Shown one piece after another: positions 8,154 through 16,836 of a DNA stretch of 40,792 nucleotides (its first letter is position 1; each line of letters opens with the position of its first letter). A program made the position numbers and the translations under genes. Under the pieces are notes generated by a model. The model was not told the DNA's origin and did no database searches. It saw nothing but the letters and a program-made list of their open reading frames with translations. This stretch comes from a gamma proteobacterium HIMB30 (lineage in GTDB: Bacteria; Pseudomonadota; Gammaproteobacteria; Pseudomonadales; Litorivicinaceae), in the NCBI GenBank assembly GCA_000227525.2, contig AGIG01000036.1, positions 1-40,792 on the forward strand, read 5' to 3'.

Positions 8154-9075
8154 AACCAAGTGCCCTTAATACATTTTCAGCTGTGACCTGGCTCACTCGA
8201 TGATTGGATTCGTGAGTCACTCCTGCGATGTGTGGTGTCAGAATCAGTTGATCAATCCCCTCGAATTGGGCGCCCCGCAATTGATCAAGCGGTTCATCTT
8301 CGAACACATCGAGAGCCGCACCACCGATGTGGCCGGTTTTCAGGTGGTGAATCAGTGCTCTCTCATCAACGATACCGCCGCGCGACGTATTGATCAGAAT
8401 TGCGCCTGTTTTCATCTGCGCAAAGCGCTCAGAATCAATTAATCGGTACGTTTCATCATTCAATGGCACATGAATACTGACGCAATCGGCGATCGCCAGT
8501 AACTCATCCAAACTTCTCGATCGCAAGGCCCCAAGCGCCGTGTTCTCTGATGTCAGGTAAGGATCAAAATAGGCGATCCGCATACCGAAAGCAGCCGCTC
8601 TGAGTGCCACAAACTGAGCAATCTGCCCAAAACCGACGAGGCCAATCGTTTTTCCGGAAATTTCACCGCCGATAAACTGCTCTCGTGGCCAATCACCGCC
8701 AACCATTGCTTGAAAACCAGTTGTCATCGGACGCCGCAGATGAAGCATGGCACTCATAACATATTCAGCGACTGCGATCGCATTGGCGCCAGTCGCAGGG
8801 AGTACCTGAATGTTCGCGATCGCCGCTGCTTGTTGATCGATATTATCAAGACCAACACCAAGCCGACCAATTGCTTTTAAATGCTCTGCCGCAGCCAGTA
8901 GATCAGAAGTCACGCGTGTTCTATTACGCACGATCAACGCATCTGCTGTTTCAACACGCTGCAATAATTCATCATGACGTTCGAAAAGGTCAGGCACATA
9001 GTCCACCTGGACTCTGTTTTTCAGAAACGCGAGTGCTGAACCATCCATGAATTCAGTCACGAGAACCCTGGTCAT
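8146..9075 (-). CDS. slcC: D-3-phosphoglycerate dehydrogenase-like 2-hydroxyacid dehydrogenase, probable SlcC ((S)-sulfolactate dehydrogenase)
   Basis: The 309-residue D-isomer-specific 2-hydroxyacid dehydrogenase has the NAD-binding motif GLVGFGQIA near 145 and the catalytic Arg in INTSRGG near 230. The catalytic Glu region DVFEDEP follows, then His in LTPHIAG near 280. The ATG at 9075 follows GGAG 8 bases upstream; the open frame to 9114 crosses a terminator and is not protein. SlcC oxidises (S)-sulfolactate to sulfopyruvate, which ComC reduces to the (R) form used by SuyAB. It is translationally linked to comC. The rho-independent terminator directly before its ribosome-binding site means it is read only by polymerases that pass suyAB's terminator or from a local promoter. 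Confidence 0.87.
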   Translation of the reverse strand: MTRVLVTEFMDGSALAFLKNRVQVDYVPDLFERHDELLQRVETADALIVRNRTRVTSDLLAAAEHLKAIGRLGVGLDNIDQQAAAIANIQVLPATGANAIAVAEYVMSAMLHLRRPMTTGFQAMVGGDWPREQFIGGEISGKTIGLVGFGQIAQFVALRAAAFGMRIAYFDPYLTSENTALGALRSRSLDELLAIADCVSIHVPLNDETYRLIDSERFAQMKTGAILINTSRGGIVDERALIHHLKTGHIGGAALDVFEDEPLDQLRGAQFEGIDQLILTPHIAGVTHESNHRVSQVTAENVLRALGYE

Positions 9076-9085
9076 CTGATACTCC

Positions 9086-9112
9086 AAAAAAAAAGGGGAC
9101 CATTGAGTCCCC
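9086..9112 (-). terminator. Rho-independent terminator/attenuator between suyB and slcC
   Basis: Read on the minus strand, a 6-bp stem GGGGAC/GTCCCC (9112-9107 with 9100-9095) around a 6-base loop is followed at once by nine T residues (9094-9086). It starts 13 bases after the suyB stop and its T-run touches the slcC Shine-Dalgarno GGAG. It probably lowers slcC-comC expression relative to suyAB. Confidence 0.85.
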
Positions 9113-9125
9113 AAACAAGTGCAGA

Positions 9126-10298
9126 TTAGGCGCTTCGGTAGAGCTTGGTCATCACGAACTCGCGATGCTTCAAAACCTCCGCTGCAGTCATACGACCGTT
9201 ACACGTCCGAATTGTCATATCGATAAGCGCATCACCAGCCTGATCGAGGTTCAACTCACCACTCAAAATGCCAGATACATCGACATCGACATGCTCGCCC
9301 ATCGTACGGACTGTTTTCGGATTAGCAGTCAACTTAATGACTGGCTCGATTGGATTACCAATAATGTTTCCCTGCCCCGTTGGGAAGAGGTGCACAACGA
9401 AGCCAGCAGCAGCCTGCAAGGTGACACACTCTGCAGCAGCTGAGGATGTATCCATGAAGTAAAGGCCCTTGCCCGCTGACGGCATTTCTGCTGGCTCGAG
9501 GACATCGATAAATTGCGTTTTCTTACCGATTTTTTGGAGGTTACCAAATGCCTTTTCTTCGATGGTCGTCAAGCCACCTGCGATGTTACCTTTGGTTGGC
9601 TGACTGTCTGATAAGTCAGAGGTTTTGTGTGGCTCAATGACTTCATCCATGTACGACTGCCAAGTCTTCATGAATTTTTCACCGATTTCTGGTGTTACAC
9701 CACGCTTAGCACACTCATGTTCAGCGCCAGTCAGTTCTGATGTCTCTCCGAAGCAGGTTGTCACTCCGAGTGGATCCAACTTATCGATCAAATTCCCGAC
9801 AGTTGGGTTGGACGCAAGTCCAGACGTTGTATCTGATTCACCACATTTCACACTGATCCAGAGTTCGCTGACATCACATGGCTCACGTTGCAGTTCAGAG
9901 GCCCAATGGACCATTTCTTTTGCCCTACGGGATGCATCAGCAACGACCTGAATCTCGCCATTTCCAGAGATTCCGAAGCCTTCAACTGGTTTACCAGTCG
10001 CGCGGATCCCTTCAACCACTTTACCCGTCCAACCGGCTTCGATACCGATCACAATCACCGCAGCAACGTTCGGGTTACAACCGGTACCAATCAGCGTTCT
10101 AAAGTGAAGATCCAAATCGGCACCGAATTGTAGACGCCCATAATGGTGTGGCAATGCAATACAGCCTGCTGTATTGGCAGCGACTTTTTCTGCTGCCGCG
10201 TTTGAGAGGTCATCTAACGGTAGGATAACGACGTAATTACGAATACCAACACGACCGTTCTCGCGGCGATAACCAAGGAAACTTTTTGGAAGACTCAT
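9126..10298 (-). CDS. suyB: (2R)-sulfolactate sulfo-lyase large subunit SuyB
   Basis: The 390-residue protein of the altronate/galactarate dehydratase (UxaA C-terminal) family opens with the typical [21 protein letters not shown]. Conserved cysteines occur in GTGCNPN (near 75), [11 protein letters not shown] (near 153) and RTCNGR (near 368). Together with SuyA it eliminates sulfite from (R)-sulfolactate, giving pyruvate. The ATG at 10298 lies 2 bases after the suyA stop with GAGGTGG upstream; an in-frame GTG at 10307 overlaps suyA and is less likely. Without SuyA, HpsN and Soe nearby it might be called a sugar-acid dehydratase, but this neighbourhood makes SuyB the strong choice. Confidence 0.93.
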   Translation of the reverse strand: MSLPKSFLGYRRENGRVGIRNYVVILPLDDLSNAAAEKVAANTAGCIALPHHYGRLQFGADLDLHFRTLIGTGCNPNVAAVIVIGIEAGWTGKVVEGIRATGKPVEGFGISGNGEIQVVADASRRAKEMVHWASELQREPCDVSELWISVKCGESDTTSGLASNPTVGNLIDKLDPLGVTTCFGETSELTGAEHECAKRGVTPEIGEKFMKTWQSYMDEVIEPHKTSDLSDSQPTKGNIAGGLTTIEEKAFGNLQKIGKKTQFIDVLEPAEMPSAGKGLYFMDTSSAAAECVTLQAAAGFVVHLFPTGQGNIIGNPIEPVIKLTANPKTVRTMGEHVDVDVSGILSGELNLDQAGDALIDMTIRTCNGRMTAAEVLKHREFVMTKLYRSA

Positions 10299-10300
10299 GC

Positions 10301-10588
10301 TTACCACCTCTTTGTTTTGCAGTTGTGAACGTGGACGTGGTTACCAATTTTGGCACCAGCGATCATCCGGCCGATGTCACTTGAGTACTTCAGCACGGTG
10401 TCATCTTCATTCATGTCAATCAGTGCGATTTTATGCCCCAACGGAATCGCGTCGAGCGCCTGAACTTCGACATTCTCACCTGTCTCCATCACTAACCCAC
10501 GCAGGGTTTTCCCCGCCTCGACTGTTTCAACAACAATCACACCGACATTATCTGCCTTGTCGTGCACTAGAAAATCAGGTTGCGACAT
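10301..10588 (-). CDS. suyA: (2R)-sulfolactate sulfo-lyase small subunit SuyA
   Basis: This 95-residue SAF-domain protein matches the small UxaA N-terminal half found as a separate chain in SuyAB. Visible features are [13 protein letters not shown] at the start, [12 protein letters not shown] in the middle and the C-terminal [11 protein letters not shown]. It begins at ATG 10588 behind a very strong GGAGG and runs 2 bases from suyB, so the two subunits are made together. It is the first gene of suyAB-slcC-comC and diverges from the GntR regulator, with a 152-base shared control region. Confidence 0.93.
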   Translation of the reverse strand: MSQPDFLVHDKADNVGVIVVETVEAGKTLRGLVMETGENVEVQALDAIPLGHKIALIDMNEDDTVLKYSSDIGRMIAGAKIGNHVHVHNCKTKRW

Positions 10589-10740
10589 AAAACCTCCATA
10601 CGTGAACCAGATTATGTTAGACCAAGGTTATAGACTTTGTGTGTTCAATACAACTAAATCATCTATGTCTTATATATGAATTATATGAATCTGCGAGAAA
10701 TTCAGTTAGGCTACGACTGAACTTGCGATAGGGTTACGGC
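10589..10740. promoter_or_regulatory. Divergent control region between suyA and the GntR gene, with a tandem repeat
   Basis: This AT-rich intergenic stretch must carry the promoters of both suyAB and the regulator. The most obvious structure is an exact tandem repeat of TATATGAAT at 10673-10681 and 10682-10690, a candidate regulator site and/or -10-rich promoter for the + gene. No clean -35/-10 pair could be assigned on either strand. Confidence 0.5.
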
Positions 10741-11454
10741 ATGCAAAAGCTTTTTACGGCGCCACTTTACGTTCAAATCCGCGAGGAAATCTTTGCTGCA
10801 TTACGCTCGGGACGTTGGTCAACAAACGAGCCACTACCCTCAGAGACAAAGCTCGCGTCAGAGTTTTCAGTCAGCCAAGGAACCATCCGCAAAGCGATCG
10901 ATGACTTAGTGGCACAAAACATCTTATATCGCCATCAGGGTCGTGGAACTTTCATCAGAAGACATGACGAGCAACAAAGCCTGTTCCGATTTTTTAACCT
11001 GGCACGCGAAGATGGAAGTAAGCCTGTCCCCGCGAGTGTGAATATTCACTGCAAAACCCGCAAAGGCCTAAAACATGAGTGTTCCGCGCTGGGCGTCGCG
11101 ACAGGAGAACGACTGATTGAAATACTCAGACTCAGGCACCTCGACCACCAACCGATGATTCTTGAAACCATTCTCGTGAGTCAGCAAAGATTCCCTGATC
11201 TCAACAAGCGCGATTTACCCAATACGCTGTATGAGCTCTACGGAGATGAATACAACATTCATATCACGCGTGCTGAAGAGCAAGTGACCGCGATCAGCGC
11301 TGATATCAACGTGTCAGGACATCTCAAAGTGAAAGCCAAAACGCCACTGATTGAGATTCGTCGCATCGCATTCGATCTGCATGATCAACCGGTTGAGCTC
11401 CGCATCAGTCAATGTGTGACGGGTCCTTACGTGTACGCCTGCTCTCTTAACTAG
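10741..11454 (+). CDS. GntR family (HutC-type) transcriptional regulator beside suyAB
   Basis: The 237-residue regulator has an N-terminal winged helix (about residues 8-72: PLYVQIREEIFAAL, LPSETKLASEFSVSQGTIRK and the wing RHQGRGTFI) and a C-terminal UTRA ligand domain (about 90-235). HutC-type proteins are usually repressors released by a pathway metabolite. It diverges from suyA, so the likely target is suyAB-slcC-comC and itself, with sulfolactate or sulfopyruvate as a plausible effector. The end overlaps the opposing IclR gene by 8 bases. Confidence 0.9.
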   Translation: MQKLFTAPLYVQIREEIFAALRSGRWSTNEPLPSETKLASEFSVSQGTIRKAIDDLVAQNILYRHQGRGTFIRRHDEQQSLFRFFNLAREDGSKPVPASVNIHCKTRKGLKHECSALGVATGERLIEILRLRHLDHQPMILETILVSQQRFPDLNKRDLPNTLYELYGDEYNIHITRAEEQVTAISADINVSGHLKVKAKTPLIEIRRIAFDLHDQPVELRISQCVTGPYVYACSLN

Positions 11455-12214
11455 GATCGTCTGGCCGCATGAGTACCTCGAGCCGCTTTGCTGCCTCCCG
11501 GAGAACCGGCAAGCAGTTTTCAATACTTTCGACTGGTAGACGGAAGACCGGAGCCTGAACAGTCAACACTAATGACATACGTTTCTTAATATCGAAAACT
11601 GGCACTCCGAGAGCCACAGTTCCCGCCAAAAATTCCTGATTATCGATCGCATATCCGCAGTTACGAATCTGCGCCAATTCAGTCGCCAATTGCTCCATTG
11701 AGGTTATTGTATCGACACTGAATTGCGTCAGCGTAGACCCTCCAATCAGACCCTCAACTTCATCGTCAGACAAGGTCGATAAAAACAGCTTGCCGGAAGC
11801 TGTGCAATGAAACGGTACGATACTTCCAACCGGGAAAGTGATTCGGAGAGGCGAATCGACCTCCGCTCGATCGATGTACCGCATGCCCTCGTCTGATGGA
11901 ATCGCTAGGGTGCAGGTTTCTTTCAGTTGATCACGCAACCAAAATAAGACTTGCCGGCGTGATGTCTGCGCTCGGCGTGATGCCAGCGCATTGACCGCAA
12001 ATAACTGGGAACGTTCGCCAAGCGCGTAGAAACGGCCACCATCGATCTGTCTTAAAAATCCCTGCCGCTCAAGCAATTGCAGCAGACGATGCACTGTTGG
12101 CTTTGGCAACCGAAGTCCGTCAGCAATCTCCGTCAAAGTCAAATCACCCTCGTGATCCGCGACAAACTCAAGGATCATCAAAGGTTTTAGATTGGATGGA
12201 ATCTCAACATCCAT
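11447..12214 (-). CDS. IclR family transcriptional regulator behind soeABC
   Basis: This 255-residue IclR protein has an N-terminal winged helix with LTLTEIADGLRLPKPTVHRLLQ cut across residues 25-46 and a C-terminal effector domain beginning near 75 with the PFHCTASGKLFLS motif near 130. The ATG at 12214 lies 25 bases after the soeC stop and has no strong Shine-Dalgarno, so it is probably co-transcribed as the last gene of soeABC. Candidate targets are the soe operon or the facing suy/hps operons; the sequence does not decide. Confidence 0.9.
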   Translation of the reverse strand: MDVEIPSNLKPLMILEFVADHEGDLTLTEIADGLRLPKPTVHRLLQLLERQGFLRQIDGGRFYALGERSQLFAVNALASRRAQTSRRQVLFWLRDQLKETCTLAIPSDEGMRYIDRAEVDSPLRITFPVGSIVPFHCTASGKLFLSTLSDDEVEGLIGGSTLTQFSVDTITSMEQLATELAQIRNCGYAIDNQEFLAGTVALGVPVFDIKKRMSLVLTVQAPVFRLPVESIENCLPVLREAAKRLEVLMRPDDPS

Positions 12215-12239
12215 CGCATCTGATAACGCATAGATTTGA

Positions 12240-13142
12240 TTAATGACGCTCTCCGTAAAACAAAGTCACAACGTGCTTCGCTTCTGCAAAAAACAACCAA
12301 CGCTCAATTAAAATTCCGGCAAAATGGATGATCGGAATCAATACGATTAACCAGGAAACCCCAGACCATAACGCCGCTAGCGGCAAAACAAATGCCAGTG
12401 CAACTGCGATCTGTGACAGTCGATGGATATGCCGCCTCGCCACAACAAATCCCATTTCATGTTGCAACCAGTTCTCTTCAGTGTGCGGGGACATCAGTAG
12501 ATCGACCTGACCAAGCGATCCGAGACCCGTGGCAGTTTCTGGAGTCGATTCTGATTGCTGATTTCCGGCCCGTTTCCACCAAATCAACTTCACCGCAAAA
12601 GCGATAACTAATCCAATTGTTGTGATTTCAGTCAGACTCGACTGCCCGACAATGACCTGCTCCCACGCATTCAGAGCGAGCAACCCTCCGCAAACTGAGA
12701 GCGCGAGGTATACCCAAGGTGTGAGCGGATGATACCAACGCAACACCGTCCTTAAGCTGGCGTAAATCATTGCGGTTGTCCACACCGTCACAAGGCTCAA
12801 TGTCGCAACGACCAGACCTAAGGTTGACGGACGCTCACCGTCGATATACCAGACTACCGAATAAATGAGTGTGCAGAGGATGGTCGCCACGGCACAGACA
12901 CCTTCCCGAGATAACCATGACGAACGCCACTGCGACAAGGCTCGCCAAGCGCGCTCCGGATGCCCAAGATGTAAAAGCGAAGACATGAGACCGACCGAGA
13001 CCGCCATCACCCCGAGGACGGTGAAGAGGATGACGTCTATCGGGTCATTGATGGCAACGAACCCAAGCCCAAACCAAAACAACAGCCCGAGACCAAGGCC
13101 AGACAAGGATGTAAAAACAATAATTGACCATGCAGGACGCAT
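12240..13142 (-). CDS. soeC: SoeC, membrane anchor of sulfite dehydrogenase (DmsC/NrfD-like)
   Basis: The 300-residue protein has about eight hydrophobic helices and the DmsC hallmark SSLLHLGHPERAWRAL near residues 54-69, followed by WRSSWLSREG. DmsC-type subunits anchor the Mo/Fe-S pair to the inner membrane and exchange electrons with quinone. It follows soeB with a 14-base gap. In this context it should pass sulfite-derived electrons to the quinone pool. DmsC of DMSO reductase is the closest alternative name, but the partner lacks a Tat signal and the locus generates sulfite. Confidence 0.86.
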   Translation of the reverse strand: MRPAWSIIVFTSLSGLGLGLLFWFGLGFVAINDPIDVILFTVLGVMAVSVGLMSSLLHLGHPERAWRALSQWRSSWLSREGVCAVATILCTLIYSVVWYIDGERPSTLGLVVATLSLVTVWTTAMIYASLRTVLRWYHPLTPWVYLALSVCGGLLALNAWEQVIVGQSSLTEITTIGLVIAFAVKLIWWKRAGNQQSESTPETATGLGSLGQVDLLMSPHTEENWLQHEMGFVVARRHIHRLSQIAVALAFVLPLAALWSGVSWLIVLIPIIHFAGILIERWLFFAEAKHVVTLFYGERH

Positions 13143-13156
13143 TCAATTGACCTCCG

Positions 13157-13912
13157 TTAACCCAATTTCGCCAGAGTGGTATCAACCCAACCCCAAAATC
13201 CATTCATATCTGGTGATTGCTGTTCAGTTGAAGACTCGGACTGCGATCGATCAGAAGCGATCAAATGACGCTTCTCACGGGGAGGGAGGTACTTATTCAC
13301 CGGGGATGTCTCTTGTTCAGGCATCAGATCGAAGCCACCACGATCTCGAACCAATTGGCTCACATCAGATTCTGGATCGCCAAGATCACCGAATGCTCGT
13401 GCCCCTGTTGGACACGTCCGAACACATGCTGGAACACGGTCCTCTTCGGGCAGATTCTCGTTATAGATTCGATCGACACACAGCGTGCATTTTTTCATCA
13501 CCTGCTCGACTGGGTCCATTTCCCGAGCTCCGTAAGGACAGGCCCAAGCGCACAAACCGCAACCGATACAATGGTCTTCGTTAACCAGCACAATGCCATC
13601 GTCTACGCGTTTGTATGAGGCACCTGTCGGACATACAGTCACACAAGGCGCATCAGTGCAGTGGAGGCATGACTTTGGAAAATGCACAACTTGAGCGGTG
13701 GAATCGGTTTTCACCTCGAAGGTATGGATTCGATTTAACCAAGCGCCAGTCTGTTGCGCTCCGTAGGCATTCACATCCGATAATGGTGCGCCCTCCGACC
13801 CGGTATTCCACTCTTTGCAATTCACCACACAAGCGTGGCAGCCAACACAGATATCGAGATCAATGACCAGTCCAAGCTTTTTTGCACTTGGTTCTTCCGG
13901 CAACATTGTCAT
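13157..13912 (-). CDS. soeB: SoeB, four-cluster iron-sulfur subunit
   Basis: This 251-residue electron-transfer subunit shows the four ferredoxin-type cysteine groups. They begin at CVGCHACVVNC (near 22), CTDAPCVTVCP (near 82), CIGCGLCAWACP (near 115) and CTLC with CVRTCP (near 140-165). This is the standard DmsB/PsrB/SoeB pattern linking a molybdenum subunit to a membrane anchor. The start overlaps the soeA stop (ATGA at 13912-13909). There is no signal peptide. Confidence 0.92.
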   Translation of the reverse strand: MTMLPEEPSAKKLGLVIDLDICVGCHACVVNCKEWNTGSEGAPLSDVNAYGAQQTGAWLNRIHTFEVKTDSTAQVVHFPKSCLHCTDAPCVTVCPTGASYKRVDDGIVLVNEDHCIGCGLCAWACPYGAREMDPVEQVMKKCTLCVDRIYNENLPEEDRVPACVRTCPTGARAFGDLGDPESDVSQLVRDRGGFDLMPEQETSPVNKYLPPREKRHLIASDRSQSESSTEQQSPDMNGFWGWVDTTLAKLG

Positions 13913-16776
13913 GAACGCTCTCCTTTCTTGGTCTGGAACTGCACGCCATAAGTCACGGTTGATGCGGGTTTAATTAAATTTCCTGGCGCTTCGATGGTTG
14001 GAAACTCGGGATAGACACCTGGATCGTTCGGATCAGCTTTTTCGATCGATACTTTCAGGTCGTACCATGCGGCCTGCCCAGTAATCGGATCCGAATTAGC
14101 CCATCGGAGACCATCACCTCGCTCTGGTAATAATTCATGAATCAGATGATTGAGCAGAAATCCTTTGGTCGCTTCCGGAGCATCAGGATCCAGTTGCCAT
14201 GCACCCTTCCGCTTCCCGATCGCATTCCAAGTCCAAACGGTATTTGGATTCAACGCGTGCATCACCACCGCCTGCACTTTAATACGGCCGTGATGAGAGC
14301 GGACCCAAACCCAATCACCATCCGTGATTGCATGCTGTCTGGCAATCTCTGAAGACACAAACAACGGATTATGACCATGAATCTGTCGTAACCATGGATT
14401 TTGAGATCCCCATGAGTGATACATCGCCATCGGACGTTGTGTCAGCGCATAAATCGGGAACTCACTCTCTGAGACCATTTCACCCTCAAATGGCGCGTAC
14501 CATTCAGGAAGCGGCGTGAAGCTTTGATGCACTCGTTCACGGAGATGTTCTGGTGGTTGTGTTGAGCCAAAGCCTTCGGCGGCGAGCCGGAATTTCTGTA
14601 ATTCTTCGCTGTAAATCTGGTAAACATAGGGGGCGGGCGCATCATAAAACCCCATCTCGACCGCAAACTGCTGATAATCCGCGTTCTGTGCCTTGTAGTA
14701 GCGAGCCGCATCGGGTAACTCGTGCATCCAGAATCCGCCATTCTCAATGTAAGCATCCAACTGCTTTGCATTGGGCTCTCCACGTCCGGATTCGCCTCCT
14801 GTCCCCCGAAAGCCAGCCAATGGACCGACTCCCGGTTTACGCTGATGGTTCATTATGTAGTCAGCATAGTCGCGATACATCGGCGCACCAGACTCATCCA
14901 CCATCCCAGGCAAACCCAGTCGTGCGCCCAAATCCAACAACACAGACTGGAAACCACGCACATTGCGTTTCAATTCGACCACAGGCCAACGGATCGCGTC
15001 AGCAACAGCATCAGGCTCACAGATCGGACGATCCAGTAGAGAAATGCAGTCATGCCGTTCAAGATACGTCGTATCAGGCAACACCAGATCTGCATAGGCG
15101 ACCATCTCAGACGCATATGCATCGGAATAGATCAATTTCGGTATCTTGTAATCGCCAGTCTCGGCATCAATGTCAGTCAACATTTCAATGACACCGGCTG
15201 AATTCATCGACGAATTCCAGGCCATATTCGCCATGTACATGAATAAGACATCGATCGGATAAGGATCACCAGCATGCGCATTTGAAATCACCATATGCAT
15301 CAGCCCATGAGCCGATAATGGCGCGTCCCAAGAAAACGCTTTATCAATACGGACTGGTCGACCTTCATCGTCAATCAATAAATCATCAGGGCTCCTTGGG
15401 TATCCAAGCGGTGCTCCCGACAACGGCTGGCCGGGTTGAATGGTGTTGGCGTGCCCAGCCGGTTTTGGATGCATCTCGACGGACTTTGGATACGGTGGTT
15501 TGAAGCGAAATCCACCAGGCACATCAACGCTTCCAAGCAGCAATTGCAGGATATGTAACGCCCGGCATGTCTGAAACCCGTTCGAGTGCGCCGAGATTCC
15601 TCGCATCGCATGCATTGAAACTGGACGCCCTTTCATTGATTGGTGCTTTTCACCCTTCCAATCCGTCCATTCAATCGGGATCTCAATTTCCTGCTCGAAA
15701 GCGACTTGAGCAAGCTCAGCAGCTAATTGTCTCACCCGAGAAGCCGGCACTCCGGTTCGGCTCTCAGTCGCCTCCGGTGCGAATTCCTCCGACAACCAGG
15801 CCTCAATCATCAGTGAAAAAACAGAGACCAAACGGACACCATCTGGATCCACTGTCGCATCCGTGAGATTCGGAATAATTCCTCGGCCTCGATGAGAAAT
15901 CAGTTGTCCTGTGGTTCGACATAAAACCTGCGGGTCACCATCCGCATTACGCGAAAACAGGCCATGCTTTTCAGTTCCTGGGGCATCGATCACCAGCCAA
16001 GCAGCGTTCGTATAGCGGATGAGATAGTCGAGATCGATCTGATTGGTTCGCAACAGTTCATAAATCAACGATTGGATCAAAAGACCATCTGTGCCTGGCG
16101 TAATTGATACCCAGTCATCAGCGACCGCTGAGTAGCCGGTCTGGACAGGGTTCACAGAAATTACTCGGACCCCGCGATCCTTTAATCGTCCGATGCCCAT
16201 TTTGATTGGATTTGAATCGTGATCTTCAGCGACACCAAACATCATAAATAGCTGGGTTAATTCCCAATCAGGACTGCCAAATTCCCAGAAGGCACCGCCT
16301 AATGTGTAAATACCAGCAGCAGCCATATTGACCGAACAAAATCCGCCGTGGGCTGCGAAATTCGGGGTGCCATATTGTTGCGCCCACCAACCAGTCAAAG
16401 CCTGACTTTGATCACGACCTGTAAAAAATGCGAGTTTTCTCGGGTCTTTCTGTCGAATTTCACCAAGCCACTGTGTCGCTGTTTCCAACGCCTCATCCCA
16501 GCTGATCTCTTCGAACTGACCGGATCCTCGCGGACCCACGCGCTTTAGGGGCGCACGCAGCCGAGCGGGAGAATTGTGTTGCATGATCCCGGCAGACCCT
16601 TTAGCGCAGAGGACTCCTTGATTGACCGGGTGATTCCGATTCCCTTCGATGTATCGAATGTCACCATCTTTGAGGTGTACATTGATCCCACAACGGCACG
16701 CACACATGTAGCAGGTGGTTTGACGGACCTCATCGCTGACTTTTGGTTGAGTATTAATCGCTGGCTGGGCTTTCAT
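13909..16776 (-). CDS. soeA: SoeA, molybdopterin catalytic subunit of sulfite dehydrogenase
   Basis: The 955-residue molybdopterin-guanine-dinucleotide oxidoreductase has an N-terminal [4Fe-4S] site (Cys22, Cys25, Cys29, Cys57) and a probable molybdenum ligand Cys147 in HGGFCSVN. The C-terminal dinucleotide-binding domain begins near 790. There is no twin-arginine signal, so the enzyme should face the cytoplasm like SoeABC of Allochromatium and unlike periplasmic DmsA, PsrA or SorAB. Sulfite made by SuyAB in the cytoplasm would be its substrate. The ATG at 16776 has GGA upstream and the gene leads soeA-soeB-soeC-iclR. A polysulfide/thiosulfate reductase-like function is the main alternative. 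Confidence 0.88.
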   Translation of the reverse strand: MKAQPAINTQPKVSDEVRQTTCYMCACRCGINVHLKDGDIRYIEGNRNHPVNQGVLCAKGSAGIMQHNSPARLRAPLKRVGPRGSGQFEEISWDEALETATQWLGEIRQKDPRKLAFFTGRDQSQALTGWWAQQYGTPNFAAHGGFCSVNMAAAGIYTLGGAFWEFGSPDWELTQLFMMFGVAEDHDSNPIKMGIGRLKDRGVRVISVNPVQTGYSAVADDWVSITPGTDGLLIQSLIYELLRTNQIDLDYLIRYTNAAWLVIDAPGTEKHGLFSRNADGDPQVLCRTTGQLISHRGRGIIPNLTDATVDPDGVRLVSVFSLMIEAWLSEEFAPEATESRTGVPASRVRQLAAELAQVAFEQEIEIPIEWTDWKGEKHQSMKGRPVSMHAMRGISAHSNGFQTCRALHILQLLLGSVDVPGGFRFKPPYPKSVEMHPKPAGHANTIQPGQPLSGAPLGYPRSPDDLLIDDEGRPVRIDKAFSWDAPLSAHGLMHMVISNAHAGDPYPIDVLFMYMANMAWNSSMNSAGVIEMLTDIDAETGDYKIPKLIYSDAYASEMVAYADLVLPDTTYLERHDCISLLDRPICEPDAVADAIRWPVVELKRNVRGFQSVLLDLGARLGLPGMVDESGAPMYRDYADYIMNHQRKPGVGPLAGFRGTGGESGRGEPNAKQLDAYIENGGFWMHELPDAARYYKAQNADYQQFAVEMGFYDAPAPYVYQIYSEELQKFRLAAEGFGSTQPPEHLRERVHQSFTPLPEWYAPFEGEMVSESEFPIYALTQRPMAMYHSWGSQNPWLRQIHGHNPLFVSSEIARQHAITDGDWVWVRSHHGRIKVQAVVMHALNPNTVWTWNAIGKRKGAWQLDPDAPEATKGFLLNHLIHELLPERGDGLRWANSDPITGQAAWYDLKVSIEKADPNDPGVYPEFPTIEAPGNLIKPASTVTYGVQFQTKKGERS

Positions 16777-16836
16777 TATTTTTCCGCTTCAATCTTTCAC
16801 ACAAGTAAACACTAACTAGACTTTTATTTCCATTGA

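Noticed and set aside
9126-10588. Altronate or galactarate dehydratase split into two genes
   Set aside because: The split SAF and large subunit with HpsN, SlcC, ComC and SoeABC nearby fits SuyAB; no sugar-acid genes are seen.
12865-13584. 239-residue + strand ORF across soeC and soeB
   Set aside because: It lies antisense to two clear coding regions with DmsC and four-cluster ferredoxin motifs, and its composition (many Arg, Pro, Ser, Thr) is that of a shadow frame.
14553-15191. 212-residue + strand ORF inside soeA
   Set aside because: Antisense to the molybdopterin subunit, rich in Arg, His, Ser and Gln, no ribosome site or recognisable domain.
12240-16776. Periplasmic DMSO or polysulfide reductase
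   Set aside because: The catalytic subunit lacks a Tat signal, and the locus produces cytoplasmic sulfite, which favours SoeABC.
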